Positions 9,223 to 17,882 of a DNA stretch of 64,000 bases are shown here, in pieces. The notes under the pieces were generated by a model. The model saw nothing but the letters and a program-made list of their open reading frames with translations, did no database searches and had not been told where the DNA came from. Origin of the DNA: Rs1 sp038900335 (GTDB lineage Bacteria > Pseudomonadota > Gammaproteobacteria > Pseudomonadales > Balneatricaceae); the NCBI GenBank assembly GCA_038900335.1, contig JBBMRB010000006.1, positions 1 through 64,000 of the forward strand. The letters are read 5' to 3'. The position numbers and the translations under genes were made by a program. Positions within the stretch are counted from its first letter, which is position 1; the number at the start of each line of letters is the position of its first letter.

Positions 9223-9239
9223 ACCCAATATTATTGGGT
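9223..9239. repeat. 17-bp near-loopless palindrome in the clpB leader
   Basis: ACCCAATA and TATTGGGT are perfect 8-bp arms around a single T, 12 bp before the clpB start. The arms repeat the CCCAAT element of the sigma32-type -10 box upstream. It could form a hairpin in the mRNA leader near the ribosome site (GGGAG at about 9218-9222, minus strand) or bind a regulator. The role is inference. Confidence 0.5.
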
Positions 9240-9275
9240 AACCATTCAAAAGTTGACCGCTTTTGGATACCTTTT

Positions 9276-9303
9276 ATATTGGGTGAGAGTTGAAAAAAAC
9301 AAG
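9276..9303 (-). promoter_or_regulatory. Sigma32 (heat-shock) type promoter of clpB
   Basis: Reading the minus strand, CTTGTTT (9303-9297), a 13-bp spacer and CCCAATAT (9283-9276) match the RpoH consensus CTTGAAA-N11-16-CCCCATNT in sequence and spacing. The start would fall near 9269, giving a 55-60-nt leader. ClpB is a known RpoH target in gammaproteobacteria. Confidence 0.68.
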
Positions 9304-9312
9304 ATGGTTAAT

Positions 9313-9337
9313 TAAAAAATGATATTGTGCCAATATT
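9313..9337 (-). terminator. Weak intrinsic terminator of rluD-pgeF
   Basis: On the minus strand ATATTG (9336-9331) pairs with CAATAT (9327-9322) around a 3-nt loop, followed by CA and six T. It starts 24 bp after the pgeF stop. The stem is short and AT-rich, so efficiency is uncertain. Confidence 0.45.
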
Positions 9338-9360
9338 TTTAATTTTATGAGAACAACTAG

Positions 9361-10086
9361 TTAGCTACGATATATAACAGTGGCCATTCGCCCTGTCACT
9401 GCTTGTTTTCGATATGAATAAAACTGGCTTTGCTCTGTAAAAGTACAGTGATTGCCACCGTAAATTCGTGCTAATGGCACACCCGCAGCCACTAAACGCA
9501 ACCTGGCGAGCTGATAAATATCGGCTAACCACTTACCTGCATTAATGCTGGGCACAAAAGCGGTGATGGTATTCGCTTGGCTATCAACAAACTGCTCGCG
9601 CACTTCACTACCTACTTCAAATACTTGTGCACCTATGGCAGGGCCCAGCCAAATATCAGTGTGTGTTGGCTCAAATAATGTCAGCGTGTTTTCCAATACA
9701 CCGTTTACTAGGCCTCGCCAACCAGCGTGGGCAACAGCGATGCGTTTGCCTTGTCGAAAAGCGACGGGCAGGCAATCAGCAGTCATCACAATACAGCCAA
9801 GGTTAGCTTGATCACTCCAGCAGGCATCTGCTGTTACGAGCTTTTGATCACGCTGTGCTTGAATACAAATAGTACTGTGAACTTGATCGAGCCACTGCGC
9901 ATCAGCTAATTGACAATAACTTAGCAGCAGTTGACGGTTAGTCGCCACTGCATCCGCATCATCACCAACGTGCAAGCCCAAATTAAGGCCCTGATAAGGA
10001 CCGATACTTGCGCCGTCACCACGGGTGGTGGTGAATGCGTTGATATTATGCTCGCTATCAGGCCAACTCGCTGAAATTACTGCCAT
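9361..10086 (-). CDS. pgeF: Multicopper-fold purine nucleoside phosphorylase / peptidoglycan editing factor (YfiH)
   Basis: This 241-residue protein of the laccase-domain (DUF152) family has CLPVAF, AHAGWRGLVNGVLENTL and the terminal HCTF...FYSYR signature, which carry the zinc/copper-binding His and Cys residues. Members have purine nucleoside phosphorylase/adenosine deaminase activity, and E. coli YfiH corrects peptidoglycan composition. Its ATG overlaps the rluD stop by one base (TAATG), so translation is coupled. The rluD-yfiH-clpB order is conserved in E. coli and many other gammaproteobacteria, supporting the call. Confidence 0.92.
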   Translation of the reverse strand: MAVISASWPDSEHNINAFTTTRGDGASIGPYQGLNLGLHVGDDADAVATNRQLLLSYCQLADAQWLDQVHSTICIQAQRDQKLVTADACWSDQANLGCIVMTADCLPVAFRQGKRIAVAHAGWRGLVNGVLENTLTLFEPTHTDIWLGPAIGAQVFEVGSEVREQFVDSQANTITAFVPSINAGKWLADIYQLARLRLVAAGVPLARIYGGNHCTFTEQSQFYSYRKQAVTGRMATVIYRS

Positions 10087-11051
10087 TAATATTCTTCGAA
10101 ACCTTCTGCATCTTCTTGTAATGCTTTTAATAAAGCAACAAAATCATCTGGCAAAGGTATTTCCCAGCTCATTTGCTCGCCAGTGCCTGGGTGCCAAAGT
10201 TCTAGCTTTTTAGCATGTAGGGCTTGGCGTTTAAACGCTCTTAATACATCAACGGTATCTTGATCGATCCCCTTAGGCAATCGAGCACGACCGCCATAAG
10301 TTTGATCGCCCACCAATGGATAATTAATATGCGACATATGCACCCGGATTTGGTGAGTACGACCAGTTTCTAGCTTTAATCTAATATGGCTGTGTGCTCG
10401 AAATTTTTCTAACAATCGATAGTGTGTAACCGCCTCTTTGCCCATTGATACAACAGCCATTTTCAAACGGTTAGTGCCGTGGCGCCCCATTGGCTCATCA
10501 ACACAGCCACCACCTGTCATTACACCGTAAGTAATAGCTTCATATTCACGGCCCATTGATCTGTCTTGTAGCTGGCCGACTAAATCTGTTTGCGCTTGTA
10601 GCGTTTTGGCTATAACCATCAACCCTGTGGTATCCATATCTAAGCGGTGAACGATTCCCGCTCTAGGAACTTGCGCAATCGCTGGGTAATAATGCAACAA
10701 GCCATTTAACAAAGTACCAGTGCGATTACCCACGGCTGGATGCACGACTAAACCCGCAGGTTTATTGACAACCATAATATCATCATCTTCATAGACGATA
10801 TCAAGAGGGATATCTTCAGCTTCGTGCACTTCCATATCTTCAACCATGGCGTTGACGACTATTTTTTCGCCGCCATAAAGCTTCTCTCTAGGCTTTAGCT
10901 CCTTGCCATCAACTAAAATAGCACCTTCTTTTATCCACAGCGTTAAGCGAGACCTTGAAAATTCTGCAAACAACAGAGCCACCACTTGATCAAAACGCTT
11001 ACCGGTATATTCACTAGGTACTCGAGCTTCTAATTCTATTTTTTCTGACAT
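10086..11051 (-). CDS. rluD: 23S rRNA pseudouridine(1911/1915/1917) synthase
   Basis: The 321-residue protein starts with an S4-like RNA-binding domain (about 15-75: GKRFDQVVALLF...SRSRLTLWIKEGAILVDG) and continues into the RluA-type catalytic domain with HRLDMDTTGLMVIAKT, whose first Asp is the nucleophile (about residue 138). It modifies helix 69 of 23S rRNA. The length matches E. coli RluD (326). bamD is divergent at 11484, the same rluD/bamD arrangement as in E. coli. It is translationally coupled to pgeF. Confidence 0.95.
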   Translation of the reverse strand: MSEKIELEARVPSEYTGKRFDQVVALLFAEFSRSRLTLWIKEGAILVDGKELKPREKLYGGEKIVVNAMVEDMEVHEAEDIPLDIVYEDDDIMVVNKPAGLVVHPAVGNRTGTLLNGLLHYYPAIAQVPRAGIVHRLDMDTTGLMVIAKTLQAQTDLVGQLQDRSMGREYEAITYGVMTGGGCVDEPMGRHGTNRLKMAVVSMGKEAVTHYRLLEKFRAHSHIRLKLETGRTHQIRVHMSHINYPLVGDQTYGGRARLPKGIDQDTVDVLRAFKRQALHAKKLELWHPGTGEQMSWEIPLPDDFVALLKALQEDAEGFEEY

Positions 11052-11483
11052 TCACTTCTCAATTCTGCTTGTAAGCTGCCTATTACATTAATATTTAATA
11101 AACACACAGCTAATAACTTAAATATATAACCCATTATACCTTAATCTTTAACAATACGAGACCCTTGCTTGCACTGAGACTCGCTATATTGCCACTGACA
11201 ATTTTACAATCAGCGTAATATAGCGCTATCACACTTTAGATTGAGGCCAAATCAGCCATATTTTTTAAAAAATAAATAACTCCAACGCCAACAGATGCCG
11301 ATCAAGGCTTGTTTCCAGAATATAACTCGTTACAATAACATCACATATTATAAGCGTGTGAAACATCAGTTGTATCTATTATAGGTGCCACTTGAGAACG
11401 GTTTCAAAGTATAGCTAGCATTAATCTAATTCATGCTGCTAGTGCGCATATACATTACATGTTTCTTTTTAGGGTCTTATTGA
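11052..11483. other. Intergenic region between divergent rluD and bamD, with an imperfect hairpin
   Basis: This 432-bp spacer holds no credible ORF. The one clear structure is an imperfect inverted repeat: CGCTATATT (11182-11190) with AATATAGCG (11217-11225), and inside it CTGA (11195-11198) with TCAG (11210-11213). Promoters of both genes must lie here. A plus-strand CTGACA-N15-TAATAT pair overlaps the hairpin but the spacing is short. The ribosome site AGGGT precedes bamD. Confidence 0.6.
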
Positions 11484-12425
11484 ATGAGTTTTTCTAAATT
11501 ACTATGCATTGTCAGTTTTTGTTTATTAACATCAGCTTGTTCTTTATTTGGGCCTGAGCCTGAAAAGCCAGACATTCCGGAAAAGACACTTTATCAGTTG
11601 GCGCTCGATGCTTTAAAAGATGACCAATATGAGTTGGCTATTACCAACCTGGAATTACTTGAGGCGAGATACCCTTTTGGCCAATATTCGCAGCAAGCTC
11701 AACTTGAGCTAATTTATGCTTATCATAAAAACAGCGAGCCAGACGCTGCTATTGTTTCTGCTGACCGCTTTATTCGTTTAAACCCCACTCATGAGAACGT
11801 TGACTATGCTCATTATTTAAAGGGCCTTACCGCTTTTGAGCAAACCTCAGGTTGGTTAGAAAAGTATTTACCTATTGATCAAAACCAAAGAGACCCAGGC
11901 GCTGCACTAGAATCTTTTGATGCATTTGCACAATTAGTAGGACGCTATCCGAATAGCCAATATGCTGATGATGCTAATAAGCGCATGTTATTTTTAAAGA
12001 ACCGTTTAGCCACTCAAGAAGTACAGATTGCTGAGCATTACATGCAGCGCAGTGCTTATGTTGCTGCTGCTAACAGAGGACGTTATGTGATTGAAAATTT
12101 CCAAGAGTCACTAGCAGCCCCTAGAGCTCTGGAAATCATGTACCAAGCTTATACTCAATTAAAGCTAGATGATTTGGCAAATGATGCCAAAACAGTACTT
12201 GAAACAAACTTCCCTAACTACACAATTACTGCGTATCAAGACTCTGCAGATAGCTTGTTGAGTACCGCAACATTTGGCTTATTTGGCAGCACCACTGCTA
12301 AGCCGCCATTGTGGACTCCCGCACCGGTGCAACAGCCAAACTCTGAAGTAGAGCAGCAAGTTATAGAAAAACAAGAGAAAAAAAGCAGCTGGTTTAACAA
12401 AGCTACTTTTGGCCTTTTTGATTGA
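11484..12425 (+). CDS. bamD: Outer membrane assembly lipoprotein BamD
   Basis: The 313-residue lipoprotein has signal peptide 1-18 with lipobox TSAC (C19), followed by five TPR-like repeats (ALKDDQYELAITNLELLEARYPFGQYSQQAQLELIYAYHK...) typical of BamD. It is the essential partner of BamA in inserting beta-barrel proteins into the outer membrane. The core matches E. coli BamD (245 residues). About 55 extra C-terminal residues are proline/glutamine/lysine-rich and contain ATFGLFG twice, once internal and once at the end (KATFGLFD). nadE follows after 37 bp and may be co-transcribed. Confidence 0.95.
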   Translation: MSFSKLLCIVSFCLLTSACSLFGPEPEKPDIPEKTLYQLALDALKDDQYELAITNLELLEARYPFGQYSQQAQLELIYAYHKNSEPDAAIVSADRFIRLNPTHENVDYAHYLKGLTAFEQTSGWLEKYLPIDQNQRDPGAALESFDAFAQLVGRYPNSQYADDANKRMLFLKNRLATQEVQIAEHYMQRSAYVAAANRGRYVIENFQESLAAPRALEIMYQAYTQLKLDDLANDAKTVLETNFPNYTITAYQDSADSLLSTATFGLFGSTTAKPPLWTPAPVQQPNSEVEQQVIEKQEKKSSWFNKATFGLFD

Positions 12426-12462
12426 TATCATTTTTCCTGACCGACATGTATAGAGAGTAGTA

Positions 12463-13299
12463 ATGATGAACGCTCAACAAATTATAGATTTAATGCAGGT
12501 ATTACCTGAAATTGATACAGCGTTTGAAGTTGAGCGCAGAGTAAGCTTTATCAAATCGCAACTAAAGCGTTCAGGGCTGCATAACTTAGTGTTAGGTATT
12601 AGTGGCGGCGTTGATTCAACAACGTGTGGAAAGTTAGCACAACTAGCTGTGGATGAGCTTAATGCAGAAAACGGACAGCAGTATCAGTTTATCGCTGTTC
12701 GCCTGCCTTATGCGAACCAACAAGATGAGGACGAAGCGCAAATGGCTTTGGGTTTCATCAACGCGTCAAAGAATGTCAGCGTTAACATTGAAGACGGTGC
12801 TCAAGGTGTTCATCAACAAGTATTACTCGGCTTAGAATCAGCAGATATATCAACAGCTGATTCAGCTCAAGTCGACTTTTCTAAAGGTAATGTTAAAGCT
12901 CGTACTCGTATGATCGCGCAATACCACATTGCCGGTATTGTTGGCGCACTTGTGTTAGGTACGGATCACTCCGCTGAAAACGTCACTGGCTTTTATACAA
13001 AATGGGGTGATGGTGCCTGTGATATCGCTCCGCTTTTTGGACTAAGCAAACGCCAGGTACGTAAACTTGCCAATTTCTTAGGTGCACCTAATTTATTAGT
13101 CAATAAAACACCAACTGCGGATTTAGAAGAGCTCGCACCGCAAAAGGCTGACGAACTTGCTTTGGGGATCACTTATGATCAACTTGATGATTTTCTTGAA
13201 GGTAAGAAAGTATCGCAGAGCATTGAAGCAAAAATTATTGCCATTTATAACAAAACGGAACATAAACGCCAGCCTATTCCAACCATATATGCAAACTGA
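12463..13299 (+). CDS. nadE: Ammonia-dependent NAD synthetase
   Basis: The 278-residue single-domain enzyme converts nicotinate adenine dinucleotide, ATP and ammonia to NAD+. The N-type ATP pyrophosphatase P-loop SGGVDS is at residues 47-52, with GTDHSAENVTGFYTKWGDGACDIAPL and KTPTADLEELAPQK typical of E. coli/Bacillus NadE. There is no glutaminase domain, so free ammonia is the nitrogen donor. Two ATG codons are adjacent (12463 and 12466). The gene is 37 bp downstream of bamD on the same strand. Confidence 0.95.
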   Translation: MMNAQQIIDLMQVLPEIDTAFEVERRVSFIKSQLKRSGLHNLVLGISGGVDSTTCGKLAQLAVDELNAENGQQYQFIAVRLPYANQQDEDEAQMALGFINASKNVSVNIEDGAQGVHQQVLLGLESADISTADSAQVDFSKGNVKARTRMIAQYHIAGIVGALVLGTDHSAENVTGFYTKWGDGACDIAPLFGLSKRQVRKLANFLGAPNLLVNKTPTADLEELAPQKADELALGITYDQLDDFLEGKKVSQSIEAKIIAIYNKTEHKRQPIPTIYAN

Positions 13300-13470
13300 G
13301 CTATCAGATTAGACTTTCAAAAGCGATAATTTAATATGATAGTTTAGTATAATAAGATATGCACAATGCCAATCAACACAGCACTGTGTATATCTTGGCG
13401 ATGATACAATCCATTCTCATATTTTGCCGTTAACTTGCGGTATTTAGCCTAAAATTTTAACCATCACAAC

Positions 13471-14028
13471 CTAGAGCACACTCACTCTAGCGCGACCAAT
13501 CCAATTAATAGTTACCTTCGATTTAACACTGGCGCAAACAATATTAAAACTACCCGCTTTGACCCCTCCCGCTAAAACGCCAAATTTAAAATAGCTAAGG
13601 TAATCTCCTCTATTCCAGCTCATACTACATTTATTAGCATTAAAGCGATTAGTATCTACCACCTGCTCAATCACTTGATATAGCTTATCGTTATTTAAAT
13701 CAACAAATGTTATCCAGCCACTACTCCAATTATTCACACCCGTTGCTTTATTCCCTGCACAGTTAAAATTTAGCTCATCTAAGCGACAACTAATGACTCT
13801 ATTGGAATTCCTTACGGCCTCTAATTTTGCAAGTTTTAGCATATTTAGAAATGCACTTTGACGCTGTTCTAAATGGCTACTATTAATGATTTGACTAAAC
13901 CTTGGCAGCCCATACAAAATAAGTATCGCAACAATAGCCGTCACCGATAATAGCTCTATAAAACTAACGCCTCTTTGGGCCAGTGCTAGGTATCGCACAA
14001 CACTCCTCCCTAATGAACGATCTGCCAA
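13471..14028 (-). CDS. FimT/FimU-like type IV minor pilin (GspH family)
   Basis: The 185-residue prepilin has a class III signal: a basic leader of about 19 residues ends at RG, followed by VSFIELLSVTAIVAILILYGLP with Glu at position 5. The C-terminal part carries GspH/FimT features (QRQSAFLNMLKLAKLEAVRNSNRVI, two Cys pairs, GWITFVDLNNDK). It is a pilus tip-priming subunit cleaved by PilD. It is the last gene of the cluster and overlaps the PilX-like gene by 19 bp. In Pseudomonas the equivalent gene comes first. Confidence 0.85.
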   Translation of the reverse strand: MADRSLGRSVVRYLALAQRGVSFIELLSVTAIVAILILYGLPRFSQIINSSHLEQRQSAFLNMLKLAKLEAVRNSNRVISCRLDELNFNCAGNKATGVNNWSSGWITFVDLNNDKLYQVIEQVVDTNRFNANKCSMSWNRGDYLSYFKFGVLAGGVKAGSFNIVCASVKSKVTINWIGRARVSVL

Positions 14029-14570
14029 GTTAATCTAGTGACACTGACGCCACTTTTAACCAAGCTTTGTAAAGTGACAGCGGTCTTGGCATCACTGCCC
14101 CAGCCTTTAACTGTTATTCTAAAATAGCCACTACTGGTAGCGGCGTCTACTATCAGCAGTTTTTCGATGATATAAGCACTGGTTATTAATCCATTTTTAT
14201 TACGCTCTAACACGCTATATCTATCATCACGCCAAAGCTTTTGCTGTTCTATATAATGCCAAGCAGGCACTTGTGTACCTTTAAAGGCTATAAACTGTGG
14301 GTAGGCGCCTGAAATGGCTGGTTTGTTATTAGACACTGCATACTTACTAATGCCTGCAAGTCCATTTTGGCTGACAGTCAATGCTAATTTTGCTCGCTGA
14401 AAAGCTTGCGAATACTGGACAAAACCGGCGGCTAATCGCGTGCTATATAATGTATTACTCATACCTAATAATGAAATATTAGCCAATACAGCGACAATAA
14501 CGATCACAATAATAATGAACATCCCTTGCTCTTTGTCAGTTAGTCTCTCTATTTTTAGCGATATAGCCAT
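14010..14570 (-). CDS. PilX-like minor pilin
   Basis: The 186-residue protein has prepilin leader ...KEQG followed by MFIIIVIVIVAVLANISLLGMSNT. The Glu expected at position 5 is replaced by Ile, as is usual for PilX/GspK-type pilins that cap the tip complex. The following helix contains YSQAFQRAKLALTVSQNGL, the typical PilX sequence region. It begins 14 bp after the PilW-like gene and overlaps the FimT-like gene. The assignment rests on leader type, position and length (P. aeruginosa PilX 195). Confidence 0.75.
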   Translation of the reverse strand: MAISLKIERLTDKEQGMFIIIVIVIVAVLANISLLGMSNTLYSTRLAAGFVQYSQAFQRAKLALTVSQNGLAGISKYAVSNNKPAISGAYPQFIAFKGTQVPAWHYIEQQKLWRDDRYSVLERNKNGLITSAYIIEKLLIVDAATSSGYFRITVKGWGSDAKTAVTLQSLVKSGVSVTRLTWQIVH

Positions 14571-14584
14571 TAATGCTTAACCTT

Positions 14585-15517
14585 TTATTGGGCGACATTT
14601 AGATGAATGGAATAAGCTTTATATAACTTCAAGTCTGGCGCTAGCACTGTTTTATTTTCAAAATTAACATAGTGCATCTTTTGCTGTAATACCGCCTTCG
14701 CTGAAGATAATAGCAGCTGAACTTTAATGCTTATGACTTGATTAAAATTGACCACGTTTGCAGCTGAGAAATAATTTAATTTGAAACTGTTAGGCTCAAC
14801 CACCCCATAAGTTATTTTCATTTGCACAACATTGGCAATTAACTCTTGATAATTAGCAGTGCCTACTTTTCTAAATAAACCGGTATTGCCACCAACCCCT
14901 TTCGCAAGTTTGTAGCTAACCAACGATAGTGGGTAAACAAGACTGCCTTTTAAATACGTAGCACTGAGATTAGCATCACTGTTTTTCGTTGAATCGTGAC
15001 TAAAACGCTGTTTCCAAACACTGGTCACCGTAAACAAATCTGCCTGTAGGCAATCGGTTATTAACAACTCTTTATTTAACAATGTTGAATACCCTGGTAA
15101 CAAATCAATACTACTGTGACTCGTTGGCATATCTGCCGACACATCTAACACTGTGCCAATTGAAGAAATGAAACTGATTACATCTGAATTCTGATATGAG
15201 CCCGATGTACCATAAATAGCAGTTGAATAAGTTAATTGCTTAGCGACTACCCCTTTAGATACTATATTTATGTTATGAAATGGGCCTTCAAAACAACCTT
15301 TAAAGCCTGCGGTTTGCAAATCATTAGATAAAAAATGCAGCCCTAACAATGAGTTCTCTTGCATCGTTTCCAGTGCCGATTTCACCTTGTAAGATCGAGA
15401 TACACTAAAGAACACACTAATGATGGCAGTACTCAACAGCAATCCCAGCATCATTGATATCATTAATTCAACGAGTGAATAGCCTGTTTGGGCGTGCAAA
15501 GAAAACGACCTACTCAT
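14585..15517 (-). CDS. PilW-like minor pilin
   Basis: The 310-residue prepilin has leader ...HAQTG/YSLVELMISMMLGLLLSTAIISVFFSVSRSYK with Glu5. A long globular part includes MQENSLLGLHFLSNDLQTAGFKGC, the characteristic PilW start. Length is in the PilW/GspJ range (P. aeruginosa PilW 274). Its start overlaps the PilV-like stop by 4 bp (ATGA), so translation is coupled. It is a component of the pilus tip-initiation complex. Confidence 0.85.
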   Translation of the reverse strand: MSRSFSLHAQTGYSLVELMISMMLGLLLSTAIISVFFSVSRSYKVKSALETMQENSLLGLHFLSNDLQTAGFKGCFEGPFHNINIVSKGVVAKQLTYSTAIYGTSGSYQNSDVISFISSIGTVLDVSADMPTSHSSIDLLPGYSTLLNKELLITDCLQADLFTVTSVWKQRFSHDSTKNSDANLSATYLKGSLVYPLSLVSYKLAKGVGGNTGLFRKVGTANYQELIANVVQMKITYGVVEPNSFKLNYFSAANVVNFNQVISIKVQLLLSSAKAVLQQKMHYVNFENKTVLAPDLKLYKAYSIHLNVAQ

Positions 15518-16023
15518 AGCGAAACACTGGTGTAATAGTACTGATATTGACTTTTGCTCCCCTGCTTAGGCCACCAAACTTTTATTACAATTGGGTTTTT
15601 ATATAACTTATCGCAACCATCACCCGCATCGTATTGACCGTCACTTGGCGTAAGATCGTGACAAATCACCATCCGATAGTCGACAAACATACTGTCTAAG
15701 CTATTTTTCACCTGCCTCAAATCACGTATAGCTTGTAGTTGATATAGGCAGCGCTTGCTTGTAGAACAAACAAAAGTGGATATGTAATTAGGTGTCAACG
15801 TCGCTAAATAACGACTCTTGATAATGGTTAGCTCTTGGGGATTATTGCGCATGGTACTGGCAACACTGTCAGTGAATGCAATCATTTCAGATAAGGCTAA
15901 GGCATTGCGTGTCAACTTTGTCGCGGTCAAATTCGTACTGAGCATTGCACTTATAGAAATAGCTATCAGTAATAAAACGACAATCACTTCAATTAGCGAA
16001 TGGCCTAAACATTTAGTTTTCAT
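15514..16023 (-). CDS. PilV-like minor pilin
   Basis: The prepilin reads MKTKCLG/HSLIEVIVVLLLIAISISAMLSTNLTATKLTRNALALSEM, with a short basic leader and Glu5, the PilV/GspI pattern. I chose ATG at 16023 because it follows GGGTGAG by 6 bp and gives a normal 7-residue leader. The longer frame to 16086 would add 21 residues of doubtful value. It is the first of four overlapping or near-overlapping pilin genes. The downstream set has no pilY1 or pilE. Confidence 0.82.
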   Translation of the reverse strand: MKTKCLGHSLIEVIVVLLLIAISISAMLSTNLTATKLTRNALALSEMIAFTDSVASTMRNNPQELTIIKSRYLATLTPNYISTFVCSTSKRCLYQLQAIRDLRQVKNSLDSMFVDYRMVICHDLTPSDGQYDAGDGCDKLYKNPIVIKVWWPKQGSKSQYQYYYTSVSL

Positions 16024-16266
16024 TATTAGCTCACCCATTAGTGTTGAACAATCACTAATCAATAAGCAAGAAAAGATACGGCGCAAGAGTATGCGTACTA
16101 AAATACTCTAGTTCTAGAAAAACACTTGGCGAACAACAATTGAAGAAACTGTGAGTGATCATTCAATCTATTTATAATACTCACTTTAGAGTAAATAAAA
16201 GCAGCAATCAACACTCTATTAAAGTGAAAGCTATGCAGATCAATCACACTAGATACGCTACCTTCA

Positions 16267-16800
16267 TTAATTAAAAATACTTTTGCGCAGTGCTAGCATA
16301 TTTTTTTCGCTGTGATTACAAGTTAACATTTTAACACCAACATCGCGCCAAGCCTTTTGATCATGGGCACTCACCTGGCCAGCTGTTGAGCTTTTTTTAT
16401 TTACAGCAGCATTTAATTCATGACAATTAATAACAGCAATTATAGATAAACTGAGGGGGTCGCAGACGATAAAATCAAACACTTGATAATCTATTTTACG
16501 ATATTTTCTTAAGCCATAATCCGCTGCCAATACCGCCTGTGCATTAACAACATCAATTGCCGATAATTTACCAAACACGATACCCCTGCCCTTACATGCA
16601 TGGCACAACACCGCATAAAATGCTTTTTCATTAACACTAAATAACCCAGCACTGGGACAGCTTTTGCGCTTCACTAAAATCATTTTTTTATAGGCACCAC
16701 GAGCACGTATACGGCTGAATCCACCCAGGCGGTTGAACTTAATTATTAATAGCAGTAGAACCAGTACAAACAAGATACTTAGTAGTATAAAAAGATCCAT
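16267..16800 (-). CDS. Membrane-anchored DUF2726-like protein
   Basis: The 177-residue protein has an N-terminal transmembrane segment (about 2-22) and then a basic stretch. The body resembles DUF2726: NEKAFYAVL...GKLSAIDVV...DYQVFDFIVCDPLSLSIIAVINCHEL...KAWRDVGVKMLTC, an arrangement related to restriction-endonuclease-like nucleases. In typical members an ELDD-SH motif follows the V-I strand. Here the sequence is NCHELNAAVNKK, so catalysis is doubtful. It lies 243 bp upstream of the minor pilin cluster on the same strand. The family call is by motif impression. Confidence 0.55.
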   Translation of the reverse strand: MDLFILLSILFVLVLLLLIIKFNRLGGFSRIRARGAYKKMILVKRKSCPSAGLFSVNEKAFYAVLCHACKGRGIVFGKLSAIDVVNAQAVLAADYGLRKYRKIDYQVFDFIVCDPLSLSIIAVINCHELNAAVNKKSSTAGQVSAHDQKAWRDVGVKMLTCNHSEKNMLALRKSIFN

Positions 16801-17051
16801 TAATTGTCCTAAAGAATTCTAAAAGAGGTGGTTAAATGACAAAAGCTAACAACATAATCAACGCCTTATATTAGCGACTAAGCTTTAATAATTACAGCTA
16901 AAATCTATTTTATTAGAGCAAACATCCTAATAACCAGCTTTAAATCGCTCTTTATTAAAGTATGACACTAAAGCCTTGCTATCTACTTGTTTACAGGTAA
17001 AACTGACATAAACCTCCCTCTCTTTTTCACTTATTATATAGAAGATTTACG

Positions 17052-17693
17052 ATGAGCCACTCTCATTTTACAGACCTTCAACTTGACCAAATTTGCGATC
17101 AACTTGCCGATAAAGGCTATTGTATTACTGACAGCCAATTAACCAAATCACTGCTGATGCAGCTTAAAAACACGGCGATGTCTTTCTCTACAAATCATTG
17201 GTCAGCTGCCGGTATTGGTCGCGCTGATAGTTTTCAAGTGAATAAAGCTATTCGCTCAGACAGCATCCACTGGCTTAGTAATGACAGTGCAGGGGAAATA
17301 GCGTTTATTGAGCTGATGGAGCATTTGCGCTGCGCTTTAAATCAGCGGCTGTTTTTAGGCTTATTTGATTACGAAAGCCACTTTGCCCGCTACCAAGCTG
17401 GGCAATTCTATGCAAAACACATTGATGCATTAAAAGGTAAAAGTAATCGAGTCTTATCAACCGTATTATATTTAAACGAAGACTGGCAACCAGCAGATGC
17501 AGGTCAGTTGTGCCTATACCATCAATCAGGCGCTAAAATAGCAACTGTCCAGCCCGCTTTAGGTACCCTAGTGATATTTTTAAGTGAAAGTTTCCCACAT
17601 GAAGTTCTTGCAGCAAATAGGGAAAGATACAGTATTGCTGGCTGGTTTAGAGTCAATAACAGCCACAGCAATAGTATTGATCCATCGCGCTAA
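17052..17693 (+). CDS. 2OG-Fe(II) oxygenase (prolyl 4-hydroxylase-like)
   Basis: The 213-residue protein has the double-stranded beta-helix iron site HxD...H: H123 and D125 (KHIDALKG), distal H183 (FPHEVL) and the 2-oxoglutarate-binding arginine in RYSIAGWFR. The fold is that of SM-20/P4H-like enzymes that hydroxylate protein or small substrates. The spacer TVLYLNEDWQPADAGQLCLY is typical. The promoter region 16801-17051 is shared with the divergent DUF2726-like gene. The substrate is unknown. Confidence 0.85.
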   Translation: MSHSHFTDLQLDQICDQLADKGYCITDSQLTKSLLMQLKNTAMSFSTNHWSAAGIGRADSFQVNKAIRSDSIHWLSNDSAGEIAFIELMEHLRCALNQRLFLGLFDYESHFARYQAGQFYAKHIDALKGKSNRVLSTVLYLNEDWQPADAGQLCLYHQSGAKIATVQPALGTLVIFLSESFPHEVLAANRERYSIAGWFRVNNSHSNSIDPSR

Positions 17694-17882
17694 TGAGCGC
17701 TTAGCTTAGAGCGTCATTGGTTCGCCGAATCAAGAGCTGAACTGTCGCTGATAAATACTAATAAGTGTTCGCTGAACAACTCACGTTAATAATTTATTGA
17801 TGATTTATGAGTATTTGCCGATAGAACTAACAACAGTATATTTTCTAAATATCGAAAATATTGATTTCGCTTGGGGCCAGCT

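Noticed and set aside
15514..16086. Longer PilV-like frame starting at 16086
   Set aside because: It adds 21 residues before the leader; GGGTGAG precedes ATG at 16023, which gives a normal short prepilin leader.
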